Of a stretch of 64,000 bases of DNA, positions 47,209-57,283 are shown one piece after another (the stretch's first letter is position 1; the number at the start of each line of letters is the position of its first letter). Origin of the DNA: Cetobacterium_A somerae (lineage in GTDB: Bacteria > Fusobacteriota > Fusobacteriia > Fusobacteriales > Fusobacteriaceae); NCBI RefSeq assembly GCF_044784365.2, contig NZ_CP173065.2; one strand, written 5' to 3'. Position numbers and translations under genes: made by a program. Below the pieces are notes generated by a model, which worked only from the letters and a program-made list of their open reading frames with translations, searched no databases and was not told the origin of the DNA.

Positions 47209-47982
47209 ATGAAAAAAGTTTTAGTTGTATTTGGAGAAGGATCAAAAAAAAATGTACTAATAGATAGCGCAATATTTTTTAAAGAGAAATTTGGATACGA
47301 AATAGTCCCACTATATGTAAAAGATGTTAGAAGGGATGAGATTATACCAGCAACAATGGATGGAATGATAGTAAACTTAAGTAATAACTCCTTTTCACAA
47401 GAAAGAGATGCTTTTGAAGAAGAGGAAGTAAAACATCTACAAGAAAAATTGAAATTAAGAGGGATAAATTCAGTTTTAAATGTTGAATTTGGTTTTCCTT
47501 GGGATATAATTAAAGAATATATGAAACTTGCAGATTTATTGATTTTTGAAAAGGGTGAAGCTTTATCAGAATCAGCTGTAACAGTACTGAAAAATCACTT
47601 TAAACCTATTGTAATGGTGGGAGAAAAAGCTATAACATCTTTAGAAAAAGTTGGAATTTCAAGTGATGATGGTGTAAAAATAAATAAGAGTGTATTTTCT
47701 TTTATAAATATTTTTCCAGATATAAAAAACTTTATAATGTTAACTTTACTTTATAAGATAGAGGATAATACATTATTAAAATATTTAAAAGAAAAAGAAA
47801 AAGTTGTAGAATGGAAGAATTTTGATGGAGAAACAGCTAAAGAAGAGTACTTAAATGAAGTTAATAATTTAGATCTTTTAATTATGGGGAATTTGAGTAG
47901 AGGTTATTTCTTTGAAAAAATTACAGGAAAAAAAGGATTGAATATTATGGAAAAGTCTCAAACATCAATATTTATAGGATAG
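47209..47982 (+). CDS. UspA-like stress protein, tandem-domain type
   Basis: The 257-residue cytosolic protein begins KKVLVVFGEGSKKNVLIDSA and contains two alpha/beta halves: about 1-140 with ADLLIFEKGEALSESAV, and 150-257 with DLLIMGNLSRGYFFEKITGKK. The second resembles the universal-stress-protein ATP loop (GxxGxxG-S/T) but is degenerate, so nucleotide binding is uncertain. AGGAGG precedes ATG. It is co-directional with gyrA 24 nt upstream. Confidence 0.6.
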   Translation: MKKVLVVFGEGSKKNVLIDSAIFFKEKFGYEIVPLYVKDVRRDEIIPATMDGMIVNLSNNSFSQERDAFEEEEVKHLQEKLKLRGINSVLNVEFGFPWDIIKEYMKLADLLIFEKGEALSESAVTVLKNHFKPIVMVGEKAITSLEKVGISSDDGVKINKSVFSFINIFPDIKNFIMLTLLYKIEDNTLLKYLKEKEKVVEWKNFDGETAKEEYLNEVNNLDLLIMGNLSRGYFFEKITGKKGLNIMEKSQTSIFIG

Positions 47983-47989
47983 AGTGAAT

Positions 47990-48451
47990 ATGAAAATATT
48001 AATAATTACAGATTCTCATGGAAACACAAATAAAATTTATGATATAATATCACAAGAAAGTCCTAATATAATAATATGGACAGGTGATCATAGCTGGGAT
48101 GGTGAAGAGTGTTCTTTTGCTTTTCCAGATATAAAGTTTTATATTGTTAGAGGAAACTGTGATATTTTTGATAGAAAATTTAATGATAATGAAATATTTG
48201 ATATAGATGGAATAAAAATATTTATAACGCATGGACACCTTTATAACGTAAAAAAAGAGATGTATACTTTGGAAGCAATAGCTGAAAAATATGATGTAGA
48301 TGCTGTTTGTTTTGGGCATACTCATATTCCTTATTATGAAGAAAAAAATGGAATAAAATATTTTAATCCAGGGGCTTTAAAGGATAATAGGTATGGGGTA
48401 TTGCTAATTGAAAATAAAGAGCTAATTTTTAGTTATAAAGAGATAAAATAA
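47990..48451 (+). CDS. YfcE/MJ0936-type metallophosphoesterase
   Basis: The 153-residue calcineurin-like phosphodiesterase shows all metal motifs: TDSHGN (DxH), GDHSWDG (GDxxxDG-like), RGNCD (GNxD), THGH and FGHTHIPYYE. Enzymes of this size hydrolyse phosphodiesters with Mn; the natural substrate is unknown. ATG 47990 is preferred, GTG 47984 is possible; the ribosome site is weak for both. Confidence 0.9.
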   Translation: MKILIITDSHGNTNKIYDIISQESPNIIIWTGDHSWDGEECSFAFPDIKFYIVRGNCDIFDRKFNDNEIFDIDGIKIFITHGHLYNVKKEMYTLEAIAEKYDVDAVCFGHTHIPYYEEKNGIKYFNPGALKDNRYGVLLIENKELIFSYKEIK

Positions 48452-48476
48452 AAAGCCTTGTTTTAGGAGGAAACAA

Positions 48477-49493
48477 ATGAAAAATAAGCTGAATGCTTTA
48501 AAGGATGAAGCTAGTTTAATTATCCAAAAAGCAGCAACACTACAAGAAATGGATGAAATTAGAGTTAAGTATTTAGGAAAAAAAGGTGAGTTTACTGAAA
48601 TTTCTAAATCTATGAGAGATTTATCGCCAGAGGAAAGACCTGCTTTTGGACAAATGGTAAATGATGTAAAAACAGTTATAACAACTTTAATCGAAGAAAA
48701 AACAACAGAGATTAAAAATAAGGTAAAAAAAGAGCAGTTAGAATCTGAAACTCTAGATATTTCTCTTCCAGGGAGAGAAGTTTCTACAGGAGGATTACAT
48801 CCAATAACAGAAACTATGAACTTCTTAAAAAATATATTTGTGGAGATGGGATTTGATGTTGCAGAGGGACCAGAAGTAGAATTTACTTCTTATAACTTTG
48901 ATGCGTTAAATATTCCAGAAACACATCCATCAAGAGATTTACAAGATACATTTTATATGAGTGAAAATGTAGTTTTAAGAACACATACATCACCAGTACA
49001 AGCTAGATATATGGAAAAACATCAGCCACCGTTTAGAATGGTTTGTCCAGGAAAAGTATATAGAAATGACTATGATATATCTCATACACCGATGTTCCAT
49101 CAAATGGAAGGATTAATGGTAGGGCCAGAAGTATCTTTTGCTAATTTAAAAGCTATGTTAGAGCAATTTGTAACAAGAGTATTTGGGGAAACTAAAGTTA
49201 GATTTAGACCACATTTCTTCCCATTCACAGAGCCAAGTGCTGAAATGGATGTGCAATGTGTAATCTGTAAAGGTGAAGGATGCAGACTTTGTAAACATAG
49301 TGGATGGCTAGAAATAATGGGATGTGGAATGGTTGATCCAGCTGTTTTAGAAGCTGTAGGATATGACCCAGAAGAAGTATCAGGATTTGCATTTGGAATG
49401 GGAATAGAAAGAATTACAATGCTAAGATATGGTATTGATGATTTAAGAGCATTCTTTGAAAATGATGTAAGATTCTTAAAGCAATTTAAATAA
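48477..49493 (+). CDS. pheS: Phenylalanyl-tRNA synthetase alpha subunit
   Basis: The 338-residue class II catalytic subunit has an N-terminal coiled coil (about 1-85), then motif 1 (FDVAEGPEVE), motif 2 (YRNDYDISHTPMFHQMEGL) and motif 3 (GFAFGMGIERITML). AGGAGG lies 6 nt before ATG. There is no T-box or attenuator leader in the 25-nt gap upstream. Confidence 0.97.
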   Translation: MKNKLNALKDEASLIIQKAATLQEMDEIRVKYLGKKGEFTEISKSMRDLSPEERPAFGQMVNDVKTVITTLIEEKTTEIKNKVKKEQLESETLDISLPGREVSTGGLHPITETMNFLKNIFVEMGFDVAEGPEVEFTSYNFDALNIPETHPSRDLQDTFYMSENVVLRTHTSPVQARYMEKHQPPFRMVCPGKVYRNDYDISHTPMFHQMEGLMVGPEVSFANLKAMLEQFVTRVFGETKVRFRPHFFPFTEPSAEMDVQCVICKGEGCRLCKHSGWLEIMGCGMVDPAVLEAVGYDPEEVSGFAFGMGIERITMLRYGIDDLRAFFENDVRFLKQFK

Positions 49494-49509
49494 AAGGTGG
49501 AGGCATATA

Positions 49510-51903
49510 ATGTTAATTTCGTTGGATTGGTTGAAGCAATATGTCGATATAAAAGAGGACATAAAAGAGCTAGAAAACACGTTGACTATGATCGGTCAAG
49601 AGGTTGAAGCTATAGAGGAGCAAGGAAAAGAATTAGCAAAAGTAGTTATTGGACAGATAACAGAGTATGGGAAACATCCTGAAGCTGAAAAATTAACACT
49701 TTTAAAAGTTAATATAGGTGAAGAGGAGGAGCTACAAATAGTATGTGGTGCTCCAAATCATAAACTAGGAGATAAAGTTGTTGTAGCAACTATTGGAGCA
49801 GTTTTACCAGGAGACTTTAAAATAAAGAAAAGTAAAATAAGAGGTGTAGAGTCTCAAGGGATGCTTTGTTCTGAGGTAGAGCTTGGACTTGGAAATGATG
49901 GAGATGGAATTATAATACTTCCAGAAGATGCTCCATTAGGTGTAGAGTACAGAGTTTATAAAAAATTAAATGATGTAATTTTTGAACTAGAAATAACACC
50001 AAATAGACCAGATTGTTTATCTTATATAGGAATAGCTAGAGAAATAGCTGCTTATTATGGAAGAAAAATAAAATGTCCTGAGTTTGAATCTAAAAAGATA
50101 ATAGAGAGTATAAATACTGGACATATAGATGTAAGAATTGAAGATAAAGAGAGATGTAAAAGATTCTCAGGAAAAGTTATAAAAAATATAAAGGTGCAAG
50201 AGTCTCCAGAGTGGTTAAAAAATAGATTAATCTCAATGGGATTAAAGCCAATAAATAATGTAGTAGATGCAACAAATTATATTTTATTTGAATGTAATCA
50301 ACCTTTACATGCTTATGATTTAACAAAAATCAACGATAGAAAAATAATTGTTAGAAAATCGCTAAATGGTGAAAAAATAGTTACACTAGATGGTGTTGAA
50401 AGAGAGCTAAATAAAGGCGAACTTATTATTGCAGATGCTGAAAAACCTTTAGGAATAGCTGGAATAATGGGTGGAGAATCAAGTAAAGTAACAGAAGAAA
50501 CTACTGAAATTTTCTTAGAGTGTGCATACTTTACTCCAGAAAACATAAGAAAAACATCTAAAGAATTAGGCTTATCAAGTGATTCTTCTTATAGATTTGA
50601 AAGAGGATTAGATATAGAAAATACTGCTGAAGTTTTAGAAAGAGCAGCAGATTTAATTTCTCAACTAACAGGTGGAGAAGTTTTAGAGGGATGTATCGAT
50701 AAATATATTGAAAAATATGAAAAAATAGAAATTCCTTTAAATATCGAAAAATTAAGAAAATTCATGGGAAAAAATATAGAGATTGATGTAGTAGGAAAGA
50801 TACTTACTAATTTAGGTATAAATATAAAAACATTAAACTCTACAACAATAATAGCAACACCACCATCTTATAGAGGAGATTTGACTAGAACAGCAGATCT
50901 TTATGAAGAAATAATAAGAATGTATGGTTTTGATAATATAGAAAATAAGATGCCAGAAGAAAACATAAGACCTGGAGTTAAAGATTCAATGACAGTTGTT
51001 GTTGACGAAGCTAAAGAAATATTAGCAAAATTAGGATTACAAGAAGTAATAAACTATAGTTTCATTTCAAAAGATGCTATAAAAATGTTAGGAATAACAG
51101 AACCTACATTGGAAATAACAAATCCGATTAGTGATGATATGGCAGTTATGAGACCAACATTAATTTATAGTTTATTATCAAATGTAAGAGATAACTTAAA
51201 TAGAAATCAAAATGGTTTAAGATTCTTCGAGGTATCAAGAGTATTTACTCCAAAAGAGGATGGATTAGCAAATGAAACATTAAGAACTTCAATAGCTCTT
51301 GCAGGAAAAACTTTTAAAACATTATGGGATCCAAAGCCAGAAGCAATGGACTTCTATACTTTAAAAGGATTTGTTGAAAAATTCTTAGAGTACATGGGAG
51401 TAACTAGATACCAATTAGATAGATCAGAGGATAACAACTTCCATCCAGGAAGAAGTGCTGATATAAGAATAGGAAAAGTTAAAATAGGAACTTTTGGAGA
51501 AATTCACCCAGAGTTAGCGGAAAATATGGACATTAAAAGAGAGAGAGCATACGTAGCTGAACTTGATTTAACAACTCTATTAAATTATAGAGCCAAAAAA
51601 GTTAAATATGAGAGAATTGTAAAATATCCTGAAGTTACTAGAGACTTAGCAGTTGTTTTAGACAGAGATGTACTAGTTGGAAAGATGTTAGAAGACATCA
51701 AAAAGTCATCAAATCTAATTGAGAGTGTTGCTATATTTGACGTTTACCAAGGAGAGAAAATAGAAGCTGACAAAAAATCAGTTGCTATAAGCATCGTTTT
51801 AAGAAAGAAGGATGGAACTCTTGAGGAAAGCGATATCAATATAACTGTTGATAAAATCTTAAAATTAATAGCTAAAAATTATAATGGAGAGATTAGACAG
51901 TAA
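49510..51903 (+). CDS. pheT: Phenylalanyl-tRNA synthetase beta subunit
   Basis: The 797-residue subunit has an N-terminal EMAP/OB tRNA-binding domain (IGQITEYGKHPEAEKLTLLK), the B3/B4 editing domain (EITPNRPDCLSYIGIAREIA, CNQPLHAYDL), a B5 domain, a pseudo-catalytic core and a C-terminal ferredoxin-fold anticodon domain (KYPEVTRDLAVVLDRDV). Full length for the long bacterial form. It is translationally close to pheS (16 nt). Confidence 0.97.
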   Translation: MLISLDWLKQYVDIKEDIKELENTLTMIGQEVEAIEEQGKELAKVVIGQITEYGKHPEAEKLTLLKVNIGEEEELQIVCGAPNHKLGDKVVVATIGAVLPGDFKIKKSKIRGVESQGMLCSEVELGLGNDGDGIIILPEDAPLGVEYRVYKKLNDVIFELEITPNRPDCLSYIGIAREIAAYYGRKIKCPEFESKKIIESINTGHIDVRIEDKERCKRFSGKVIKNIKVQESPEWLKNRLISMGLKPINNVVDATNYILFECNQPLHAYDLTKINDRKIIVRKSLNGEKIVTLDGVERELNKGELIIADAEKPLGIAGIMGGESSKVTEETTEIFLECAYFTPENIRKTSKELGLSSDSSYRFERGLDIENTAEVLERAADLISQLTGGEVLEGCIDKYIEKYEKIEIPLNIEKLRKFMGKNIEIDVVGKILTNLGINIKTLNSTTIIATPPSYRGDLTRTADLYEEIIRMYGFDNIENKMPEENIRPGVKDSMTVVVDEAKEILAKLGLQEVINYSFISKDAIKMLGITEPTLEITNPISDDMAVMRPTLIYSLLSNVRDNLNRNQNGLRFFEVSRVFTPKEDGLANETLRTSIALAGKTFKTLWDPKPEAMDFYTLKGFVEKFLEYMGVTRYQLDRSEDNNFHPGRSADIRIGKVKIGTFGEIHPELAENMDIKRERAYVAELDLTTLLNYRAKKVKYERIVKYPEVTRDLAVVLDRDVLVGKMLEDIKKSSNLIESVAIFDVYQGEKIEADKKSVAISIVLRKKDGTLEESDINITVDKILKLIAKNYNGEIRQ

Positions 51904-51932
51904 AATTTTTAATTAAAAGTTCAGGAGGAAAA

Positions 51933-53141
51933 ATGGATTCACTAAGAGAATTATTTAAGGTTGGAAATGGACCATCAAGCTCTCATACAATGGGGCCAGA
52001 GAGAGCGGCAAAAAGATTTAAGGCAGAAAACCCAAATGCAGCAAGTTATAAAGTAGAGTTATACGGATCACTTGCATTAACAGGAAAAGGGCACTTAACA
52101 GACTATATAATAATAGAAACGTTAAAGCCTAAATCTACAGAAATAGTATGGATGCCAGAGTATGTTCATCCGTATCACACTAACGGTATGAAGTTTATCG
52201 CTTTAGATAATGAAGGAAACGAGTTAAATTCTTGGTTAGTATTCTCTGTTGGTGGAGGAACTATAATGGAAGAAGGACAACAAAGACAGGGTGGATCAAG
52301 AGTTTATTCTTTTGGAACAATGGCTGAAATTATGTCATGGTGTGAAAAAAATAAAAAAGAATTATGGGAATTTGTTACTGAAAATGAAGGGGAATCAATT
52401 TGGTATTTCTTAGATCAAATAAGAACAGCTTTAGAAGCTTCAGTTCAATCAGGACTTTCTAAAAATGGAATTTTACCAGGAACAATAAGATTACAAAGAA
52501 GAGCTCAATCGTTCTATAGAAAAGCAAGAAACGATAAATCTAGAGGTGGATTTGTTGGAAGAATATTTGCTTACACACTAGCTGTATCTGAAGAGAATGG
52601 AGGAGGAGGTAGAGTTGTTACTGCCCCTACTTGTGGAGCTGCAGGAGTAATTCCTGGGTTAATGTACGCCTTAAAAGAGGAGTACAACTTAACAAATGAA
52701 GAAGTATTAAAAGGTCTTGCTATAGCTGGACTAATAGGTAACATTATAAAAGAAAATGCTACAATATCAGGAGCAGAGGGTGGATGTCAAGCAGAAGTTG
52801 GATCAGCTTGTGCGATGGCAGCAGCAATGGCATGTTTCATATTAGGTGGATCATTAGAGCAAATCGAATATGCAGCAGAAATGGCATTAGAGCACCACTT
52901 AGGATTAACTTGTGACCCAGTTGGAGGATATGTTCAAATACCTTGTATAGAAAGAAACGCAGCAGCAGCAGTAAGAGCTTTAGATGCAGCACAGTATGCT
53001 TTATATACAGATGGAAAGCACAGCATTTCTTTTGACCAAGTTGTAAAAACTATGGGAGAAACAGGAAGAGACTTAAAAGAGGAGTACAAAGAAACTTCTC
53101 TAGGAGGACTTGCAAAATACCAATTTGATGGGAATTGCTAA
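51933..53141 (+). CDS. sdaA: L-serine ammonia-lyase, iron-sulfur, single chain
   Basis: The 402-residue enzyme converts L-serine to pyruvate and ammonia. The beta domain comes first (VGNGPSSSHTMGPERAA) and the alpha domain follows with TAPTCGAAGVIPG, SGAEGGCQAEVGSACAMAAA and CDPVGGYVQIPC, carrying the Cys ligands of the 4Fe-4S cluster. The fused beta-alpha layout contrasts with the two-gene form of Firmicutes. It fits amino-acid fermentation. AGGAGG precedes ATG; a strong terminator follows. Confidence 0.95.
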   Translation: MDSLRELFKVGNGPSSSHTMGPERAAKRFKAENPNAASYKVELYGSLALTGKGHLTDYIIIETLKPKSTEIVWMPEYVHPYHTNGMKFIALDNEGNELNSWLVFSVGGGTIMEEGQQRQGGSRVYSFGTMAEIMSWCEKNKKELWEFVTENEGESIWYFLDQIRTALEASVQSGLSKNGILPGTIRLQRRAQSFYRKARNDKSRGGFVGRIFAYTLAVSEENGGGGRVVTAPTCGAAGVIPGLMYALKEEYNLTNEEVLKGLAIAGLIGNIIKENATISGAEGGCQAEVGSACAMAAAMACFILGGSLEQIEYAAEMALEHHLGLTCDPVGGYVQIPCIERNAAAAVRALDAAQYALYTDGKHSISFDQVVKTMGETGRDLKEEYKETSLGGLAKYQFDGNC

Positions 53142-53153
53142 TAAAACCTTTTG

Positions 53154-53183
53154 AAAGAGAGAATCTTAGATTCTCTCTTTCTT
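53154..53183 (+). terminator. Terminator after sdaA
   Basis: AAAGAGAGAATC, loop TTA, GATTCTCTCTTT, then T-rich. Confidence 0.85.
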
Positions 53184-53189
53184 TATAGT

Positions 53190-53195
53190 TATAAT
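53190..53195 (+). promoter_or_regulatory. Possible -10 of pth
   Basis: TATAAT 13 nt before the pth start, so any transcript would have a very short leader; the -35 is weak. Confidence 0.35.
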
Positions 53196-53207
53196 TTAGG
53201 AGGAAAG

Positions 53208-53774
53208 ATGAAGTTAATAGTTGGATTAGGAAATCCTGGAAAAGAGTATGAAAGAACAAGACATAATGTTGGATTTGATATAATTGATGAGTTTGCAGAA
53301 AAAAATGGATTCAATCCATTTAAAGAAAAATTTCAAGGATTATTAACAGAAAAAACAGTGAATGGAGAAAAAGTAATTTTATTAAAACCTCAAACATATA
53401 TGAATTTAAGTGGTAACTCAATAGTTCAGGTTGTTAAATTTTATAAAATAGATCCAGTGGAAGATTTAGTTGTTGTTTATGATGATATGGATTTACCTTT
53501 AGGAAAATTAAGAGTAAAAATGAACGGAAGTGCTGGTGGTCACAATGGAATAAAATCTATAATATCACACTTAGGACAGGACTTTATGAGAGTAAAATGT
53601 GGAATAGGAAAAGCAAAAAATAAAGATGAAAATATTAATTTTGTTTTAGGTAGGTTTACAAAAGAGGAGTCAGAGGTTGTAAATCCTATGTTTTTAAGTG
53701 TGATTTCTTTATTAGATGATGTATTGAAAAACACTCAAATAGACAAAATCATGCAGAAATATAACAAAAAGTAA
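53208..53774 (+). CDS. pth: Peptidyl-tRNA hydrolase
   Basis: The 188-residue enzyme frees tRNA from stalled peptides. LIVGLGNPGKEYERTRHNVGF holds the catalytic His (shown as GKEYERTRHNVGF), KPQTYMNLSGNS and YDDMDLPLGKLRVK follow with the catalytic Asp, and GSAGGHNGIKSI is the third block. ATG 53208 follows AGGAGG at 53199-53204; a longer in-frame reading would start inside the terminator. Confidence 0.97.
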   Translation: MKLIVGLGNPGKEYERTRHNVGFDIIDEFAEKNGFNPFKEKFQGLLTEKTVNGEKVILLKPQTYMNLSGNSIVQVVKFYKIDPVEDLVVVYDDMDLPLGKLRVKMNGSAGGHNGIKSIISHLGQDFMRVKCGIGKAKNKDENINFVLGRFTKEESEVVNPMFLSVISLLDDVLKNTQIDKIMQKYNKK

Positions 53775-53805
53775 CACAAAAAAGCAAAAAAATAGCTCAA
53801 AAAAG

Positions 53806-53834
53806 TTGTTAAATATAAATAAATATGTTATTCT
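53806..53834 (+). promoter_or_regulatory. Promoter of the rnf operon
   Basis: TTGTTA (53806-53811), 17 nt, TATTCT (53829-53834). Confidence 0.65.
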
Positions 53835-53879
53835 AACAATGGAATATAGTTTGTTAACTACAAAGGAGGGAATATTTTT

Positions 53880-55190
53880 ATGAAATTCTTCGGATTCAAA
53901 GGGGGAGTACATCCACCTGAAAATAAGATCCAAACAGAAAATCAAGCTGTAGAGATTTTAGCAGCACCAAAAATGGTTTTCATCCCACTTCTTCAGCACA
54001 TAGGGGTTCCTTTAACGCCTTGCGTAGAGATTGGAGAAAGAGTTTTAAAGGGACAAATAATAGCTGACTCAGAAGCTTTTTTATCAGTTCCTGTACATGC
54101 ATCAGTAAGTGGAACGGTAAAAAAAATTGAAAATTTACCATTTCCATTAATGGGGAATGTACAAACAATTGTAATTGAAAATGATGAGCAAGAAGAGTGG
54201 ACAACTCTTGAAAAACTGCCTGAGTGGAAAAATTCAACTAAAGAAGAGTTGTTAAAAGTAATAAGATCTAAAGGAATTGTAGGTCTTGGAGGAGCAGCTT
54301 TCCCAACACACGTAAAATTAAATCCACCAGCAGATGTAAAAATAGAGGTATTATTACTAAACGGAGCTGAGTGTGAGCCATATTTAAACTCTGACAATAG
54401 AGTTATGATTGAAGAGCCTTCAAAAGTTATAGAAGGTATAAAAATAATGAAACATATATTAAATGTAGATAGTGCTGTTATTGGAATTGAAGATAATAAG
54501 CCAGAAGCAATAGAAGCTATGAGAAAAGCTTGCCAAGGAACAAATATAGAAGTTATGCCACTGAAGACAATGTATCCACAAGGTGGAGAAAAATCATTAA
54601 TAAAAGCTATATTGAACAAAGAGGTACCATCAGGAAAGCTACCTTCAGCAGTTGGTGTAGTTGTTAACAATACAACGACAGCAGCAGCGATATATGATGC
54701 TATTGTAAATGGATTACCTTTAATAGATAAAGTTGTAACTGTTACTGGAAAAGGGATAGAGCAACCTAAAAATTTAAAAGCTGTTATAGGAACACCTATA
54801 TCAATGCTTTTAGAAAATTGTGGATATAAAGAAGAAGTAGTAGAAAAAATAGTTATGGGTGGACCTATGATGGGTATGGCTCAATTAACTTTAGAGGTGC
54901 CTGTTATAAAAGGAACTTCAGGATTGCTAGCTTTAACGAAACAAGAAACAAACTATTGTAAGCCGAAAGCTTGTATAGGTTGTGGAAAATGTGTTGATGC
55001 ATGTCCAATGTCATTAGAACCAATAATGTATGCTAGATTAGCAGAGTTTTCGCAATGGGAAGAGATGGCAAAATACCATTTGATGGATTGTATTGAGTGT
55101 GGTTCTTGTGCTTATATATGTCCAGCTAATAGACCACTAACAGAAGCAATAAAAATTGGAAAAGCTAAACTTAGAACAATGAAAAAGTAG
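53880..55190 (+). CDS. rnfC: Rnf complex subunit C
   Basis: The 436-residue peripheral subunit is the NADH/FMN-binding arm. It starts GGVHPPENK, has the Gly-rich GLGGAAFPTHVK and NGAECEPYLNSDNR blocks, and two 4Fe-4S motifs, CIGCGKCVDACP (from about residue 364) and CIECGSCAYICP (from about 404). No C-terminal Ala/Lys repeat tail as in enterobacteria. First gene of an Rnf operon in the order C-D-G-E-A-B. Confidence 0.97.
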   Translation: MKFFGFKGGVHPPENKIQTENQAVEILAAPKMVFIPLLQHIGVPLTPCVEIGERVLKGQIIADSEAFLSVPVHASVSGTVKKIENLPFPLMGNVQTIVIENDEQEEWTTLEKLPEWKNSTKEELLKVIRSKGIVGLGGAAFPTHVKLNPPADVKIEVLLLNGAECEPYLNSDNRVMIEEPSKVIEGIKIMKHILNVDSAVIGIEDNKPEAIEAMRKACQGTNIEVMPLKTMYPQGGEKSLIKAILNKEVPSGKLPSAVGVVVNNTTTAAAIYDAIVNGLPLIDKVVTVTGKGIEQPKNLKAVIGTPISMLLENCGYKEEVVEKIVMGGPMMGMAQLTLEVPVIKGTSGLLALTKQETNYCKPKACIGCGKCVDACPMSLEPIMYARLAEFSQWEEMAKYHLMDCIECGSCAYICPANRPLTEAIKIGKAKLRTMKK

Positions 55191-55200
55191 GAGGAAAAAA

Positions 55201-56133
55201 GTGGCAAAAATTTTAAAAATGGGGCCATCGCCTCATATCAGAACTAAGGAAACTGTTGATGATGTAATGTATGATGTAATTATAGCATTACTTCCAGCAC
55301 TTTTAGCAGCGTGCTATTTTTTTGGAATTAGAGCAATAGTAGTAACAGCGGTATCTATTTTATCTTGTATGGTAACTGAGTTTGTATGTCAAAAATTAAT
55401 GAAACAAGATGTACAAATTTTTGATGGAAGTGCTATTATAACAGGAATTTTATATGCTTTTGTAATACCACCATATATGTCTTTAGTATATGTTATAGTT
55501 GGAGCTGTAGTATCAATAGCTCTTGGAAAAATGGTATTTGGTGGATTAGGGCATAACATATTCAATCCGGCTTTAGTTGGAAGAGCATTTGTTCAAGCAT
55601 CTTGGCCAGTTGCAATAACAACATTTATGTATGATGATGTTGGAGGAGCTACTCTTTTAGATGCAATGAAAAGAGGGTTACCAACAGATAATGCCTTAAT
55701 AGAAAGTGGAAATCTTTATTTAAATACATTTATAGGTAGAATGGGTGGATGTTTAGGAGAAACATCTGTTTTAGCTCTTCTTCTAGGTGGGGCATATTTA
55801 ATCTATAAAAAGCAAATAGATTGGAAAGTACCAGCAATAATGATTGGAACAGTATTTGCAGCTTCTCTTATAGCTGGAGCAGATCCATTTTTACATATCT
55901 TCTCAGGAGGATTATTTTTAGGAGCATTCTTTATGGCAACAGATATGGTAACATCACCTCATACACCAAAAGGAAGAGCTATTTTTGCTTTTGGTATAGG
56001 AGTTTTAGTATCATTAATTAGATTTAAAGGTGGTTATCCAGAGGGAGTTGCTTATTCAATTCTTATAATGAATGGATTTGTACCTTTAATTAATAGATAT
56101 ACAAGCCCTAAAAAATTTGGGGAGGTAAAATAA
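55201..56133 (+). CDS. rnfD: Rnf complex subunit D
   Basis: The 310-residue membrane subunit has about nine helices. SPHIRTKETVDDVMYDVIIAL, in short SPHIRTKETVDDVMYDV, opens the protein; the periplasmic FMN attachment motif is seen in DMVTSPHTPKGR with the target Thr. GTG start 55201 follows GGAGGAAAAAA. Its last base overlaps rnfG. Confidence 0.96.
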   Translation: MAKILKMGPSPHIRTKETVDDVMYDVIIALLPALLAACYFFGIRAIVVTAVSILSCMVTEFVCQKLMKQDVQIFDGSAIITGILYAFVIPPYMSLVYVIVGAVVSIALGKMVFGGLGHNIFNPALVGRAFVQASWPVAITTFMYDDVGGATLLDAMKRGLPTDNALIESGNLYLNTFIGRMGGCLGETSVLALLLGGAYLIYKKQIDWKVPAIMIGTVFAASLIAGADPFLHIFSGGLFLGAFFMATDMVTSPHTPKGRAIFAFGIGVLVSLIRFKGGYPEGVAYSILIMNGFVPLINRYTSPKKFGEVK

Positions 56134-56672
56134 TGGAAAGAAATAGATTTGTACATTATGGTATTGTTTTAACACTAATAGCGTCAATCTCTGCTGGAAT
56201 TTTATCTGTAGTTAACGGTGCAACACAAAAAGTTATAAAAGAAAACGAAAAAGCAGCAGTAAATGCAGCAAGAATAATGGTTTTGCCAAAAGCTGAATCA
56301 TTTGATGAGAATGCAATAGTAAAAGTAGATGAACTAGAATTTATCCCTGGAAATGGATCAAATGGAAAGCCTGTTGGATATGTAGTAACAATTTCTCAGC
56401 CAGGTTATGCTGCTAATATAGATTTTGTATTAGGAATTGATAGAAGAGGAAGAGTAACTGGATTAAACATAATAGGAAGTCAGGAAACACCTGGGCTAGG
56501 ATCAAAAATATTAGATCCAGAGTGGCAAAAGAAAGCTATTGGAAAAGATGCTTCTTATGAATTTAATAAATCAGCAGATGGCTTTGCAGGAGCTACAATA
56601 TCACCAAATGCTGTTTATACAGGAATTAAAAGAGCTCTAAATAGTTTTAATAGTGGGGTGAATAAAAAATAA
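56133..56672 (+). CDS. rnfG: Rnf complex subunit G
   Basis: The 179-residue protein has one N-terminal helix (VLTLIASISAGILSVVNG) and a periplasmic flavin domain. DGFAGATISPNAVYTGI contains the Thr that carries covalent FMN. GSQETPGLGSKI is another family block. One-base overlaps link it to rnfD and rnfE. Confidence 0.96.
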   Translation: MERNRFVHYGIVLTLIASISAGILSVVNGATQKVIKENEKAAVNAARIMVLPKAESFDENAIVKVDELEFIPGNGSNGKPVGYVVTISQPGYAANIDFVLGIDRRGRVTGLNIIGSQETPGLGSKILDPEWQKKAIGKDASYEFNKSADGFAGATISPNAVYTGIKRALNSFNSGVNKK

Positions 56673-57280
56673 TGGCAAAATCAAATAAAGAGATATTATT
56701 AAATGGAATAATAAAAGAAAATCCAGTATTTGTACTTTTACTTGGATTATGTCCAACACTAGGAGTTACATCATCATCAATAAATGGTATGGCAATGGGA
56801 CTTGCAACAATGTCAGTAATTGTTTTTTCAAATATGTTAATATCAATGATAAAAAGCTTTATTCCTGATAAAGTTAGAATTCCAGCATTCATAATGGTAA
56901 TAGCATCATTAGTTACTATAGTTGAGATGGTTATGAAAGCATATTTACCAGATTTATATAAAGTTTTAGGATTATTTATTCCTCTGATTGTTGTTAACTG
57001 TATTGTACTTGGTAGAGCTGAAAGTTTTGCTTCAAAGAATACTGTATTTAAATCAATATTAGATGGAATTGGAGCGGGATTAGGATTTACATTAGCTCTA
57101 ACTCTTTTAGGAACAATTAGAGAGATATTAGGAAATGGAACAGCTTTTGGAATATCTGTAACACCAGCTTCATTTACACCAGCTTTAATATTTATATTAG
57201 CACCTGGTGCGTTTATAACAATAGGATTTATAATCGCTACTCAGAACTATATTAAAGCTAGAAAGAGTGGGGTGAAATAA
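56672..57280 (+). CDS. rnfE: Rnf complex subunit E
   Basis: The 202-residue membrane protein of six helices begins EILLNGIIKENPVFVLLLGLCP, in short NGIIKENPVFVLLLGLCP, with the conserved Cys that helps hold the membrane 2Fe-2S cluster with RnfA. NCIVLGRAESFASKN is the second signature. Paired in structure with the next-but-one gene. Confidence 0.96.
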   Translation: MAKSNKEILLNGIIKENPVFVLLLGLCPTLGVTSSSINGMAMGLATMSVIVFSNMLISMIKSFIPDKVRIPAFIMVIASLVTIVEMVMKAYLPDLYKVLGLFIPLIVVNCIVLGRAESFASKNTVFKSILDGIGAGLGFTLALTLLGTIREILGNGTAFGISVTPASFTPALIFILAPGAFITIGFIIATQNYIKARKSGVK

Positions 57281-57283
57281 AAA

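Noticed and set aside
53993..54670. 225-codon antisense frame inside rnfC
   Set aside because: rnfC is certain in the other strand, and the antisense product has no signal, motif or ribosome site.
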